Shown: positions 7,637 through 15,679, numbered from the stretch's first letter. The stretch is DNA of 25,287 bases from Bacillota bacterium (GCA_029239575.1 JARBUP010000006.1:1-25287), one strand, 5' to 3'. Numbers and translations: made by a program. Notes: a model not told the origin generated them from the letters alone.

Positions 7637-7687
7637 AAGATTCATCAACTAACATCACAACTCATATGAGGTTAGTTGATGAATCTT
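7637..7687. repeat. 17-bp perfect inverted repeat with palindrome in the loop
   Basis: AAGATTCATCAACTAAC (7637-7653) pairs perfectly with 7671-7687. The 17-base loop itself contains the palindrome CTCATATGAG (7661-7670). It lies downstream of rpsT on the minus strand with only a weak T-run, so it may protect the 3' end or be an extra terminator. Confidence 0.75.
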
Positions 7688-7712
7688 TAAATTTAGTGAT
7701 CAAGAATCAAGG

Positions 7713-7740
7713 TTCAGAGGTGGATAATCCACCAACTGAA
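7713..7740. repeat. Hairpin just after rpsT
   Basis: TTCAG (7713-7717) pairs with CTGAA (7736-7740) around an inner stem GGTGGA/TCCACC (7719-7733) with a TAA loop. On the minus strand it starts 11 bases after the rpsT stop codon. No T-run follows, so it is not a standard terminator. Confidence 0.65.
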
Positions 7741-7750
7741 TATAATTAGA

Positions 7751-8014
7751 TTAAGCTATTTTGTTTAACTTAAGAGTTAATCTACTAACTTTTCTTGATG
7801 CTGCATTTTTGTGAATAGTGTTTTTAGCAGCAGCTTGATATAATTTTTTCTCGCATACAGTTAAATATTCTTTAGCTTTTTCAACGTTACCTTCATTTAT
7901 AGCAGCTTCAAACTTTTTAATAAAAGTTTTTATTTCTGACTTTCTGCTTTTGTTAACTTCAGTTTTTTTGTTGATAACTAATATTCTCTTCTTAGCGGAT
8001 TTAATATTTGCCAA
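7751..8014 (-). CDS. rpsT: 30S ribosomal protein S20
   Basis: This is 87 residues, the normal S20 length. I choose the TTG at 8014, giving 'MANIKSAKKRI', which is the canonical S20 N terminus, with AAGGAGGTG 8 bases upstream. A GTG at 8023 is in frame but lies inside that ribosome site. The sequence is Lys-rich and helical: 'KSEIKTFIKKFEAAI', 'NVEKAKEYLTVCEKKLYQAAAKN', 'HKNAASRKVSRLTLKLNKIA', with the last segment being the conserved 16S rRNA-binding part. It is transcribed opposite to its neighbours, as in B. subtilis, where rpsT lies between holA and gpr. A TTG start is often seen for S20 and may limit translation or allow autoregulation; that is inference. Confidence 0.95.
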   Translation of the reverse strand: MANIKSAKKRILVINKKTEVNKSRKSEIKTFIKKFEAAINEGNVEKAKEYLTVCEKKLYQAAAKNTIHKNAASRKVSRLTLKLNKIA

Positions 8015-8186
8015 ATCCTTCACCTCCTTTAATGCTCTTAATATTTTAACACATTATATTTATAAAGTGATAATATTTTAGACAGCTATTCAATTATACA
8101 GGTTAATCAAACAAAAATCAATAGTAAAGAATAAAAAAGTGAAAAAATTAAATAATACGTAATATATGAATTGTTTGGTCAAATCC

Positions 8187-8216
8187 TGTAGTAATAATAT
8201 AAATTTAATCATATTA
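8187..8216 (+). promoter_or_regulatory. Possible forespore (sigma-G type) promoter of gpr
   Basis: TGTAGT at 8187-8192 is followed after 17 bases by CATATTA (8210-8216), close to the sigma-G -10 consensus CATACTA; the -35 match is poor. gpr is sigma-F/sigma-G dependent in B. subtilis. In DNA this AT-rich the match could be chance. Confidence 0.3.
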
Positions 8217-8262
8217 TATCAATTTATATTATTTTTAGCAAATAAAATTTTTTGGAGGAATT

Positions 8263-9207
8263 ATGGGAATTATGTATAGAACAGATTTAGCTTATGAAGC
8301 AAGTGAATCATTGGCTCAACAAATTGAGGGTGTTATCTTAAAGACAAATAAGTTAAAACATGGAGAATTAATTGATCTTGAAATTCAAAATGAGGAAGCA
8401 GAAAAAAAGTTAGGTAAGAAAAGAGGAAAGTACATAACTTATGAATCATATAATTTAAAAAATTTGAGCAGGGATGATAAAAATGATGTGATTGAAATTT
8501 TATCTAATAGCATCAAAAATATATCTAATTTAAATCGAGAAAAAGTTTTAGTAGTAGGTCTTGGCAATAGAAGAATAACTGCAGATGCATTAGGACCTCG
8601 AGTAACTGATAAAATTAAAGTTACAAGACAATTTTTTAAAGCATACAACAAAGAATATGATGAAGATTATAATGAAGTGTCCATATTAGCACCTGGAGTT
8701 TTAGGAATGACTGGTATTGAAACAATTAATACCATAGTTGGAGTTGTAGAAAAAATAAAACCAACACTATTAATAATAATAGATGCATTAGCATCTCGTA
8801 AAATGAAAAGACTATGCTCTGTAGTGCAAATAACAGATGCAGGAATAGAGCCAGGTTCAGGAATTGGAAATATGCAAGGCTCTTTAAATGAAGATACACT
8901 TGGTGTTAAAGTTATTGCAATTGGTATTCCAACTGTTGTGGATACAGCAACTATAGTTAATGACACAATTGATTTAATGGAAGAAACTTTAAGAAGTAAA
9001 ACAGATGACGTAGGACAAATAATGGGTGTTTTAAGTGATTTACAAAGTGATGAAAAACATATGTTTATAAAAGAAATTTTAAGTCCAATGTACAATGAAT
9101 CAATTGTAACACCAAGCGGAATTGATGAATTAATAGAAGATTTGTCAGATATATTAGCTGAATCGATAAATAAGGCAGTTCATCCAGGATATGAATTAAA
9201 ATATTAG
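8263..9207 (+). CDS. gpr: Germination protease (SASP-degrading endopeptidase)
   Basis: This is 314 residues, with start ATG 8263 (GGAGG 5 bases upstream); an in-frame ATG at 8272 is also possible. 'MYRTDLAYEASES' is the family N terminus, including the propeptide region removed when the zymogen matures in the developing spore. Conserved core stretches are 'VLVVGLGNRRITADALGPRV', 'LAPGVLGMTGIET', 'LLIIIDALASRKM', and 'ITDAGIEPGSGIGN'. Family A25 proteases start the breakdown of small acid-soluble spore proteins during germination, freeing spore DNA and supplying amino acids. The gene precedes spoIIP as in B. subtilis. Its presence supports a spore-forming host. Confidence 0.95.
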   Translation: MGIMYRTDLAYEASESLAQQIEGVILKTNKLKHGELIDLEIQNEEAEKKLGKKRGKYITYESYNLKNLSRDDKNDVIEILSNSIKNISNLNREKVLVVGLGNRRITADALGPRVTDKIKVTRQFFKAYNKEYDEDYNEVSILAPGVLGMTGIETINTIVGVVEKIKPTLLIIIDALASRKMKRLCSVVQITDAGIEPGSGIGNMQGSLNEDTLGVKVIAIGIPTVVDTATIVNDTIDLMEETLRSKTDDVGQIMGVLSDLQSDEKHMFIKEILSPMYNESIVTPSGIDELIEDLSDILAESINKAVHPGYELKY

Positions 9208-9276
9208 AAATATTGAGAGTATTATAATATATTTGAATTAAAATCTTGACTTGTAATAATATTGTAAAAAAAAACT

Positions 9277-9306
9277 GTGTTATTCCGGAAACAATACACA
9301 TATACA
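9277..9306 (+). promoter_or_regulatory. Possible mother-cell (sigma-E type) promoter of spoIIP
   Basis: GTGTTATT (9277-9284), a 14-base spacer, then CATATACA (9299-9306), resembling the sigma-E pattern (ATATT, about 14 bases, CATACAAT). spoIIP is sigma-E controlled in B. subtilis. The match is partial. Confidence 0.3.
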
Positions 9307-9346
9307 TTAATATATTACTTTTGAGAAAATATGTGGAGTTGAGATT

Positions 9347-10501
9347 ATGATGAGAAGAAGTAGAAGAAGAAGAAGGAATAACCAAGGTACAACATTTTAT
9401 ATGGTAATGTCCATATTTTGCTTAGTAATACTTTTTGCGGGATATAGTTTTGTACACAATCTTGCAGAATCAAGGAAGACAGCAGAGGATATTGCTACCA
9501 TATCAATAAGTGAAGAAAAAAATAATTCTTCAAAACAATACGATAATATAGTTGATAAAATTATGTCGTATTTCAATATTTTCCTTCAAGAAACATTTAA
9601 GGAAAGAGAAACAGAAACATTTATTGAAAATAATCAAGGTAGCATCATAGAAAATAAAGATGAAACTAAAAACGATATTATTAAAGTTAATGAGACAGAA
9701 GCTACTCAAGAAGGTGATGCTATAATATACAACGGTGAAAAAAATGAAACGGATACAGTTGAAACCACAGTATATTTAGCTAATAACAGAAAAGAAGAAT
9801 TTTTCAAAGTAATTGAATCACCTTCTTCAAGGAGCAGCGTCAAACGGGAAATTCCAGTAGATGCTGCTTCTATTAATCAGAATACAAATATAGTATTATA
9901 TCATACACATGGTACCGAAGCATACTTGCCAATTAAAGAAGGGAATTACAGAACTCAGGATACAAAATATAATGTGATGGGATTAGGAGAACAAATAACA
10001 AACATTTTAACGGAAAACGGAGTTAATATTACCCACTTAAAAGATTACAATGATTATCCAGATTACAATTCTTCATATAAAAATTCTAATAATGCAGTTA
10101 AACAAGTTTTGTCAAACAATAAAAAAAATATACTCATTGATTTACATCGTGATGGAGCTGATGAAAATTCAAGTTATGAGGAATTTTTATCAAGAGTTAA
10201 ATCTACTGAAATTAACGGCAAAACTGCTGCTACATTTACATTAGTTATTGGAGATAGTAATGGAAACTTTAATGAACTAAAACAAACAGCTCAAATTGTA
10301 TATGATACAGCTAATGAACTATATCCTAATTTATGCAGGGAAGTTGTAGTAAGGGAAGGAAAATATTTTAATCAATATTTATCTGATAATGCTATGTTAG
10401 TTGAAATAGGAAGTTCATTAAATACTATTGAAGAAGCAGAATATACTGCAGACCTGTTCGCTGAGATACTTATAAAATCAATTGAGAAAATTAACAATTA
10501 A
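9347..10501 (+). CDS. spoIIP: Stage II sporulation protein P (peptidoglycan hydrolase)
   Basis: This is 384 residues. Two consecutive ATG codons (9347 and 9350) follow a GGAG site. An Arg-rich cytoplasmic N terminus precedes a single membrane segment at about residues 18-37, then a low-complexity, acidic linker, and the C-terminal amidase/endopeptidase domain from about residue 175. Catalytic metal motifs are visible: 'HTHGTE' at 186-191, 'DLHRDG' at 265-270, and 'VEIGS' at 352-356 with the catalytic Glu. With SpoIID and SpoIIM, SpoIIP thins septal peptidoglycan and drives engulfment of the forespore. The gene starts 139 bases after gpr, so it can have its own promoter as well as read-through. 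Confidence 0.95.
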   Translation: MMRRSRRRRRNNQGTTFYMVMSIFCLVILFAGYSFVHNLAESRKTAEDIATISISEEKNNSSKQYDNIVDKIMSYFNIFLQETFKERETETFIENNQGSIIENKDETKNDIIKVNETEATQEGDAIIYNGEKNETDTVETTVYLANNRKEEFFKVIESPSSRSSVKREIPVDAASINQNTNIVLYHTHGTEAYLPIKEGNYRTQDTKYNVMGLGEQITNILTENGVNITHLKDYNDYPDYNSSYKNSNNAVKQVLSNNKKNILIDLHRDGADENSSYEEFLSRVKSTEINGKTAATFTLVIGDSNGNFNELKQTAQIVYDTANELYPNLCREVVVREGKYFNQYLSDNAMLVEIGSSLNTIEEAEYTADLFAEILIKSIEKINN

Positions 10502-10504
10502 TGC

Positions 10505-10533
10505 TTTAACTATTACATAAATTTTGATATAAT
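10505..10533 (+). promoter_or_regulatory. Candidate extended -10 promoter of lepA
   Basis: TATAAT at 10528-10533 is preceded by TG one base earlier (TGATATAAT), an extended -10. A weak -35 (TTTAAC, 10505-10510) lies 17 bases upstream. It sits in the 70-base gap before lepA, which separates the housekeeping lepA from the sporulation gene spoIIP. Confidence 0.55.
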
Positions 10534-10571
10534 ACCCTATAAAGTAACAATTTTATGGAGGTTTAATTTAC

Positions 10572-12377
10572 TTGGACAGAAAAAAATATATAAGAAACTT
10601 TTCAATAATAGCTCACATAGATCACGGTAAGAGTACACTTGCAGATAGGTTAATAGAAAACACTGGTCTTCTAAGTCACCGTGAAATGCAAGAACAAATT
10701 TTAGACAACATGGATTTAGAAAGAGAAAGAGGAATAACCATAAAGCTTCAGGCAATAAGTTTATTGTACAAAGCTCAAGATGGCAATGAATACACTTTAA
10801 ATTTAATAGATACTCCAGGTCATGTGGATTTTAACTATGAAGTATCAAGAAGTTTAGCAGCATGTGAGGGTGCAATATTAGTAGTTGATGCGGCTCAAGG
10901 AATCGAAGCACAAACATTAGCTAATGTTTATCTTGCATTGGACCAAAACTTAGAAATTGTGCCTGTTATCAACAAAATAGACTTGCCAAGTGCAAGACCT
11001 GAAGAAATTAAGCAAGAAATTGAAGACGTAATTGGTCTTGATTGTGCAGATGTACCCCTCATTTCTGCTAAAGATAATATAAATATAGACCAAGTTTTAG
11101 AAGCGGTTGTAAAACTTGTTCCACCTCCAATAGGGGAAGAAGATGCTCCTTTAAAAGCACTTGTATTTGATTCTTACTATGATTCCTACAAAGGGGTTAT
11201 AGCATTTATAAGAATTAAAGAAGGACAAGTGAAAAAAGGCGATAGAATAAAAATGATGGCTACGGGCAAAACATTTGACGTAACAGAAGTAGGAATAATA
11301 TCTCCAACTCAAAAGCCAATGGACGCTTTATATTCAGGCGACGTTGGTTATTTGTGTGCCAGCATGAAAGATGTGAAAAGCTGTCAAGTAGGGGACACTA
11401 TAACTAATTCAGAAAAACCAGCTAAAGAGGCTTTACCTGGGTATAAAAAAGTTACATCCATGGTTTATTGTGGAGTTTATCCTGCTGAAGGAGAAGACTT
11501 TAATGAAGTAAGAGATGCTTTAGAAAAGCTGCAAGTAAATGATGCTTCCTTATCATTTGAGCCAGAAACGTCAGTTGCATTAGGATTTGGATTTAGATGT
11601 GGATTCTTAGGTTTATTGCATATGGAAATAATCCAAGAAAGACTTGAAAGAGAATTTAATTTAAATATTATAGCAACAACACCAAGTGTAATTTATAAAA
11701 TTTATAAAACAGATGGAACAATGTTAATAATGCAAAATCCTACAAACATGCCGCCTGTTCAAGAAATAGATTATATGGAAGAACCTCTTGTTAAAGCTTC
11801 AATAATGACTCCTACAGAATATGTTGGAGCTATAATGGACCTTTGTCAAAAACGTAGAGGTGTATTTGAAAATATGGAGTATTTAGAAGCAACGAGGGTA
11901 ATACTACATTATAAACTACCTTTAAATGAGGTAATTTATGATTTCTTTGATGCGTTAAAATCTAAAACAAGAGGATATGCATCATTTGATTATGAACTTT
12001 GTGGTTACGAACGATCTGAACTTGTGAAACTTGATATATTGATTAATGCAGAATTAGTGGATGCCTTTTCTATTATAGTACATGAAGAAAAAGCATATGA
12101 AAGAGGAAAAGGAATAGTTGAAAAATTAAAAGATGTTATTCCAAGACATATGTTTGCAGTTCCTTTACAGGCTGCTATAGGATCTAAAATAATTGCCCGT
12201 GAAACAGTTAGAGCAATGAGAAAAGACGTTTTAGCTAAATGTTACGGCGGTGACATAACAAGAAAGAAAAAACTTCTTGAAAAACAAAAAGAAGGTAAGA
12301 AGCGTATGAGACAAATAGGAAATGTAGAAGTACCTCAAGAAGCTTTCTTAGCTGTTTTAAAATTTGATGAAGATTAA
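10572..12377 (+). CDS. lepA: Elongation factor 4 (LepA GTPase)
   Basis: This is 601 residues, the standard LepA length. The start is TTG at 10572, giving 'MDRKKYIRNFSIIAHIDHGKST', with GGAGG 10 bases upstream; no ATG fits. GTPase motifs are complete: 'AHIDHGKST' (P-loop), 'RGITIK', 'DTPGHVDF', 'NKIDLPSA', and 'ISAK'. LepA-specific features follow: 'FGFRCGFLGLLHMEI' in domain III and the unique C-terminal domain ending in 'CYGGDITRKKKLLEKQKEGKKRM'. The protein binds ribosomes and promotes initiation-phase or stalled-ribosome recovery. Downstream, lemA follows after only 22 bases, unlike B. subtilis where hemW follows; a shared transcript with the next two genes is likely. Confidence 0.97.
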   Translation: MDRKKYIRNFSIIAHIDHGKSTLADRLIENTGLLSHREMQEQILDNMDLERERGITIKLQAISLLYKAQDGNEYTLNLIDTPGHVDFNYEVSRSLAACEGAILVVDAAQGIEAQTLANVYLALDQNLEIVPVINKIDLPSARPEEIKQEIEDVIGLDCADVPLISAKDNINIDQVLEAVVKLVPPPIGEEDAPLKALVFDSYYDSYKGVIAFIRIKEGQVKKGDRIKMMATGKTFDVTEVGIISPTQKPMDALYSGDVGYLCASMKDVKSCQVGDTITNSEKPAKEALPGYKKVTSMVYCGVYPAEGEDFNEVRDALEKLQVNDASLSFEPETSVALGFGFRCGFLGLLHMEIIQERLEREFNLNIIATTPSVIYKIYKTDGTMLIMQNPTNMPPVQEIDYMEEPLVKASIMTPTEYVGAIMDLCQKRRGVFENMEYLEATRVILHYKLPLNEVIYDFFDALKSKTRGYASFDYELCGYERSELVKLDILINAELVDAFSIIVHEEKAYERGKGIVEKLKDVIPRHMFAVPLQAAIGSKIIARETVRAMRKDVLAKCYGGDITRKKKLLEKQKEGKKRMRQIGNVEVPQEAFLAVLKFDED

Positions 12378-12399
12378 ATAATAAATAAGAGGTGATTTT

Positions 12400-12966
12400 A
12401 TGAAAAAAGGTATGATTGCTTTAATTGTAGTAGTTGTAGTAATTATTGGATTAATTGCAAGTGTGTTTGGTTCGTACAACACTTTAGTATCTTTAGATGA
12501 AGAAGTTAATACTCAATGGGCTAATGTGGAAAGCAAGCTACAAAGAAGATTTGACTTAATACCAAACCTTGTGGAATCAGTTAAAGGTGCTATGGCACAG
12601 GAAAAAGAAGTTTTTGGTGCAATAGCTGATGCAAGAGCTAAAATGGCTGGAGCAAGAAGTGTTGATGAAAAAGTAGAAGCTTCTAACCAGTTAGAAGGAG
12701 CATTAGGAAGATTATTAGTAGTTACTGAAAATTATCCTGAATTAAAATCAAATCAAAATGTAACAGGTTTAATGGATGAATTAGCTGGCACAGAAAACCG
12801 TATATCAGTTGAAAGAGACAGATATAATGAAGTTGTTAGAAAGTATAATTCTAAAGTAAGAAGTTTTCCTACAAATTTATTAGCTGGCATTTTTAATTTT
12901 GACCAAAGACCATATTTTGAAGCAACACAAGGAGCAGAAACAGCTCCACAAGTAAATTTTCAATAA
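12400..12966 (+). CDS. lemA: LemA family membrane protein
   Basis: This is 188 residues, with start ATG 12400 preceded by GAGGTG. One N-terminal membrane helix (about residues 4-24, 'MIALIVVVVVIIGLIASVFG') is followed by a long helical domain with the LemA signature: 'YNTLVSLDEEVNTQWANVES', 'QRRFDLIPNLVESVKG', 'ELAGTENRISVERDRYNE', and the terminal 'FNFDQRPYFEA'. LemA proteins are anchored in the membrane with a helical-bundle domain outside; their biochemical role is unclear. The gene is 25 bases upstream of a TPM-domain gene, the pairing seen in many bacteria, which suggests the two act together at the envelope. Confidence 0.93.
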   Translation: MKKGMIALIVVVVVIIGLIASVFGSYNTLVSLDEEVNTQWANVESKLQRRFDLIPNLVESVKGAMAQEKEVFGAIADARAKMAGARSVDEKVEASNQLEGALGRLLVVTENYPELKSNQNVTGLMDELAGTENRISVERDRYNEVVRKYNSKVRSFPTNLLAGIFNFDQRPYFEATQGAETAPQVNFQ

Positions 12967-12991
12967 TATTATTTAAAGAAAGAAGGCTTAT

Positions 12992-13777
12992 ATGAAAAAA
13001 AAGCTTATTTCAATAATTGTTGTTTTAATATTGTTCATGAATACGTCAGTTTTTGCTGAAGTTTCATATCCAGAACATTCAACTGAGTTTTATGTTAATG
13101 ATTTTGCAGATATATTGGAAAATGATGCAGAAAAAAATATTATAAACATTAATTTAAATTATGAAAACACAAAAGAAAAACCACAAATTGTTGTTGCTAC
13201 TGTACCAAATATGCAGGGTTTAGATGAAAATTCATATGCAGTTAAATTATTTGAAAAATGGAAAATTGGAAATGCTGAATACGACAATGGAATTTTAGTT
13301 TTACTTGCATTGGAAGAAAGAAAAATTAAAATTGAAGTTGGCTATGGATTAGAAGGAGCTGTAACTGATTCAGAAGCAGGCAGAATTCTTGATGAATCAA
13401 CAGAATATCTTTCTAATGGAGACTATTCAAGAGGAATTGAAAATATATTTTTTCTTCTTGCTGAAGAAGTAAATGAAGAATACGGTTATGATGAAAATGA
13501 TATATTTTCCAATGTTGAACGTCAACCTGTTGTTAGAAGCTCTATGAATTTTGGTTTAGTAAAAATAATTTTAGTAATAATAATTTTAATTTTCTTAAAT
13601 GGCTTTGGCGGTGGAGGCGGTAGAAGGCGTAGAAATACATTTATCCCACTAATATTCCCAAGAGGGCCAGGAGGCTTTGGCGGTGGAGGATTCGGCGGAG
13701 GCGGTGGCTTTGGCGGCGGAGGAGGCTTCGGTGGAGGCGGAAGCTCTGGAGGCGGCGGCTCAAGTCGAGGATTCTAA
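12992..13777 (+). CDS. TPM domain protein with Gly-rich tail (YgcG-like)
   Basis: This is 261 residues. It has a signal peptide at residues 1-22 (cleavage after 'VFA'), then a TPM domain of about residues 34-155 with 'VNDFADILENDAEKNI', 'VATVPNMQGLDENSYAVKLFEKWKIGN' (positions about 68-94), 'DNGILVLLALEERKIKIEVGYGLEGAVTD' (about 98-126) and 'YSRGIENIFFLL'. One membrane helix (about 186-203) is followed by 'RRRR' and a tail of GGGGFGG repeats ending 'SSRGF', as is common in this family. TPM domains are reported in photosystem assembly and phosphatase-like roles; here function is not known. It follows lemA after 25 bases and ends in a strong terminator, so lepA-lemA-TPM is probably one unit. 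Confidence 0.88.
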   Translation: MKKKLISIIVVLILFMNTSVFAEVSYPEHSTEFYVNDFADILENDAEKNIININLNYENTKEKPQIVVATVPNMQGLDENSYAVKLFEKWKIGNAEYDNGILVLLALEERKIKIEVGYGLEGAVTDSEAGRILDESTEYLSNGDYSRGIENIFFLLAEEVNEEYGYDENDIFSNVERQPVVRSSMNFGLVKIILVIIILIFLNGFGGGGGRRRRNTFIPLIFPRGPGGFGGGGFGGGGGFGGGGGFGGGGSSGGGGSSRGF

Positions 13778-13781
13778 AAAT

Positions 13782-13815
13782 AAAAATGCAGTCATAACAA
13801 TGGCTGCATTTTTTT
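13782..13815. terminator. Bidirectional intrinsic terminator
   Basis: AAAAATGCAGTCAT (13782-13795) and ATGGCTGCATTTTT (from 13800) form a 13-14 bp stem with one U-G pair and an ACAA-type loop, followed by T7. On the minus strand a T-rich run also follows, so it serves the TPM gene and the convergent acidic-protein gene. Confidence 0.9.
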
Positions 13816-13824
13816 CTTGTTTTC

Positions 13825-14331
13825 TTAAATTTTACCTACAAAAATCACTTCATCAGTAGTAGCATTTATGATATTAAGCCCTTTTTCTTCCCAATTTGAA
13901 GAACCTAAATAACCTATTCTATAATCCCATGCATTATCATATTCAACTTTTGAAACCTGTTCACCATCAACATAATATTCAATTACTGTTTCAATTAGCT
14001 GCATTTTTTTAGATTCGTTTTCATCATCATCGTCTTCGTCATCTTCATAGTCATCGTAATCATCGTCGTAGTCATCATCATAATCATCATAGTCGTCATC
14101 ATCAAAATTATCATAATCTACTTCTTCCTCATCAGCATACAAATATCCATAATTAATTAAATTATATAAACATTCATACATATCATCAATAACTTCATCA
14201 TCGTTATATGCTTCGTTTAACTTATCGAAAAAGTCAATAATTTCAGGATCTTTTATTTCAAATGTTATTTTATCCTTTGTATAAAGCATTTCTTTCCAAT
14301 CTCCGCTTTCATTTGTTATAATAATTTTCAT
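13825..14331 (-). CDS. Hypothetical protein with long Asp/Tyr acidic tract
   Basis: I do not recognise this protein. It has 168 residues, with start ATG 14331 and GAGGGGG about 7 bases upstream, so translation looks real. Residues about 66-106 form an extreme low-complexity tract, mostly Asp with regular Tyr (units like DDYDDDYDD) and some Glu. The flanking parts look globular: the N-terminal 'MKIIITNESGDWKEMLYTKDKI' and the C-terminal 'YYVDGEQVSKVEYDNAWDYRIGYLGSS'. The tract is encoded by repeats of GAT/GAC and TAT, so its length may vary by slippage. There is no signal peptide or membrane segment. The acidic tract might bind cations or basic partners (inference only). It is convergent with the TPM gene and follows the MBL-fold gene on the same strand. 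Confidence 0.72.
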   Translation of the reverse strand: MKIIITNESGDWKEMLYTKDKITFEIKDPEIIDFFDKLNEAYNDDEVIDDMYECLYNLINYGYLYADEEEVDYDNFDDDDYDDYDDDYDDDYDDYEDDEDDDDENESKKMQLIETVIEYYVDGEQVSKVEYDNAWDYRIGYLGSSNWEEKGLNIINATTDEVIFVGKI

Positions 14332-14475
14332 TTAATATCCCCCTCTATTTCTTAAATGTTGTTTGTAATATATATTATGTATTTTCAATTTTAGGATAAA
14401 ATTTTTAAAAATTTTAAGAGAAATTTAATGAAAATTTTTAGGAGGGGTAAAAATCAAAAAAATATGTCGCATATT

Positions 14476-14548
14476 AGATTGTTAACCAGAAAGTAGCAAA
14501 CTGGTACAATCTCAATATGATTACCCAGATCACAGAATTCTGGGTAAT
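14476..14548. other. Two adjacent hairpins in 244-base gap
   Basis: The first hairpin pairs AGATTGT (14476-14482) plus ACCAG (14485-14489) with CTGGT (14501-14505) plus ACAATCT (14506-14512), with a 2-base bulge and an 11-base loop. The second pairs ATTACCCAGA (14520-14529) with TCTGGGTAAT (14539-14548). Neither is followed by a T-run on either strand, so they are not clear terminators. They lie between two minus-strand genes, in the upstream region of the acidic-tract gene. Confidence 0.6.
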
Positions 14549-14575
14549 TATATTATCATGGACATATTTTTAAAA

Positions 14576-15304
14576 TTAAATATTTAAAATTTCATTAGAA
14601 TGACTTATATCTATTATTTTAGTGTTTTTATAGTCTTTTACATGTGAATTTTTAAAGCTTGAAACAACATTAAAGTTATCCCAGAAATGCATTGGTATGA
14701 ATAATTTAGGGGATAGATGCTCTATGAAATATTTTCCTCCTACAAGATAATTTTCTTTGAGTCTACCGTCAACAGGGAAAAATGCTACATCAATAGAAAT
14801 ATTTGAATTTACTATATCATTAATTGCGTCTTTAAAAGCATTTTCCATATTTTCTTCATCTTGTTTTGTATCACCATTCCATTTCCACCAGTTTAAATCA
14901 CCTGCATGGAAAATATTTATATTATCTACATTTACTAAAAAACTAACGCCTTCATCCGTAGAAGTAAAAGTATTTACTTTTAATTTGTTTAAAGTAATTT
15001 CTTCGTTTTGTTTTAAATAATGTATTTCTTTGGTTTTGTTGTGAGCTTTTATGTCATCACTAAATATATAATGAATTACTTTATTACTTTCCCATTTTAA
15101 TATATCACTGTTATAGTGGTCATGATGGCTGTGGGAAGAAAAAACATAAATTTCTTTGTTGCTGTTAAGCATGTTTTTTAATAAGTCTTCAAATTCAAAA
15201 TCGGAATTCCTTACGGACTTTTTAGATTCAAAAAAATCAAATGTTAAAAATGAGCTTTTAGTTTCAACTATAAAACAACTATGATGTATATAATATATTT
15301 TCAA
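14576..15304 (-). CDS. MBL-fold metal-dependent hydrolase
   Basis: This is 242 residues. The start is TTG at 15304 with AAGGAG 8 bases upstream; the sequence then reads 'MKIYYIHHSCFIVETKSSFLTFDFF', a usual opening for the UlaG/L-ascorbate-6-phosphate-lactonase-like branch. The metal motif is 'SSHSHHDHYN' (H-x-H-x-D-H), with later ligands in 'NIFHAGDLNWWKW' and 'LFIPMHFWDNF'. The substrate is unknown; this branch includes phosphodiesterases, lactonases and many uncharacterised members. It appears to stand alone with its own promoter upstream (no clear consensus seen). The acidic-tract gene lies downstream on the same strand after a 244-base gap, so co-transcription is doubtful. Confidence 0.88.
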   Translation of the reverse strand: MKIYYIHHSCFIVETKSSFLTFDFFESKKSVRNSDFEFEDLLKNMLNSNKEIYVFSSHSHHDHYNSDILKWESNKVIHYIFSDDIKAHNKTKEIHYLKQNEEITLNKLKVNTFTSTDEGVSFLVNVDNINIFHAGDLNWWKWNGDTKQDEENMENAFKDAINDIVNSNISIDVAFFPVDGRLKENYLVGGKYFIEHLSPKLFIPMHFWDNFNVVSSFKNSHVKDYKNTKIIDISHSNEILNI

Positions 15305-15448
15305 TTTTTTAACTCCTTATGTAATTTAAAATCAATTTATTTAATTATATGGTTATTACACAAAATAAGCGATATATGTAATCAATAACATGATTTTGAT
15401 TTTCTGCTTATTTGAGTAGCAACGAAAAATCTTAAAACTTAAAATATG

Positions 15449-15476
15449 AGATCCTTCTTTATTGCTTATTATGAAA
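15449..15476 (+). repeat. Decayed copy of the dispersed repeat, inside a 461-base gap
   Basis: AGATCCTTCTTTATTGCTTA followed by TTATGAAA matches the 5' half of the AAGATCCTTC element but has lost the CAGGATGACA end. The whole gap 15305-15765 is very AT-rich; apart from this and the helicase promoter at 15680-15708 I see nothing in it. Confidence 0.5.
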
Positions 15477-15679
15477 TGCCATAAATTTGGTTATAATCAT
15501 TATATTATATGTAAAAATTAAGAGCAATAATAAATTATAAAATTAGATGATAAATAAAATTTATTTATATTTTAATCAGTGCATAATTCTATCATTTAAA
15601 GTAAAAATATTATAGACTGCTTATTATAAATTCTTATTTTTAAAAATTTGCAAAATTGTAAAAAAAAAGAAAAAAATAA

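Noticed and set aside
13677..13859. Ala/Glu-rich open frame overlapping the Gly-rich tail of the TPM gene
   Set aside because: It is a frame shadow of GGN-repeat codons and runs through the terminator; it has no start signals.
14463..14495. Ten-codon frame (MSHIRLLTRK) after AGGAGGGG in the gap near 14440
   Set aside because: The spacing from the ribosome-like site is too long (about 15 bases or more) and the frame overlaps a hairpin; there is no support for a leader peptide.
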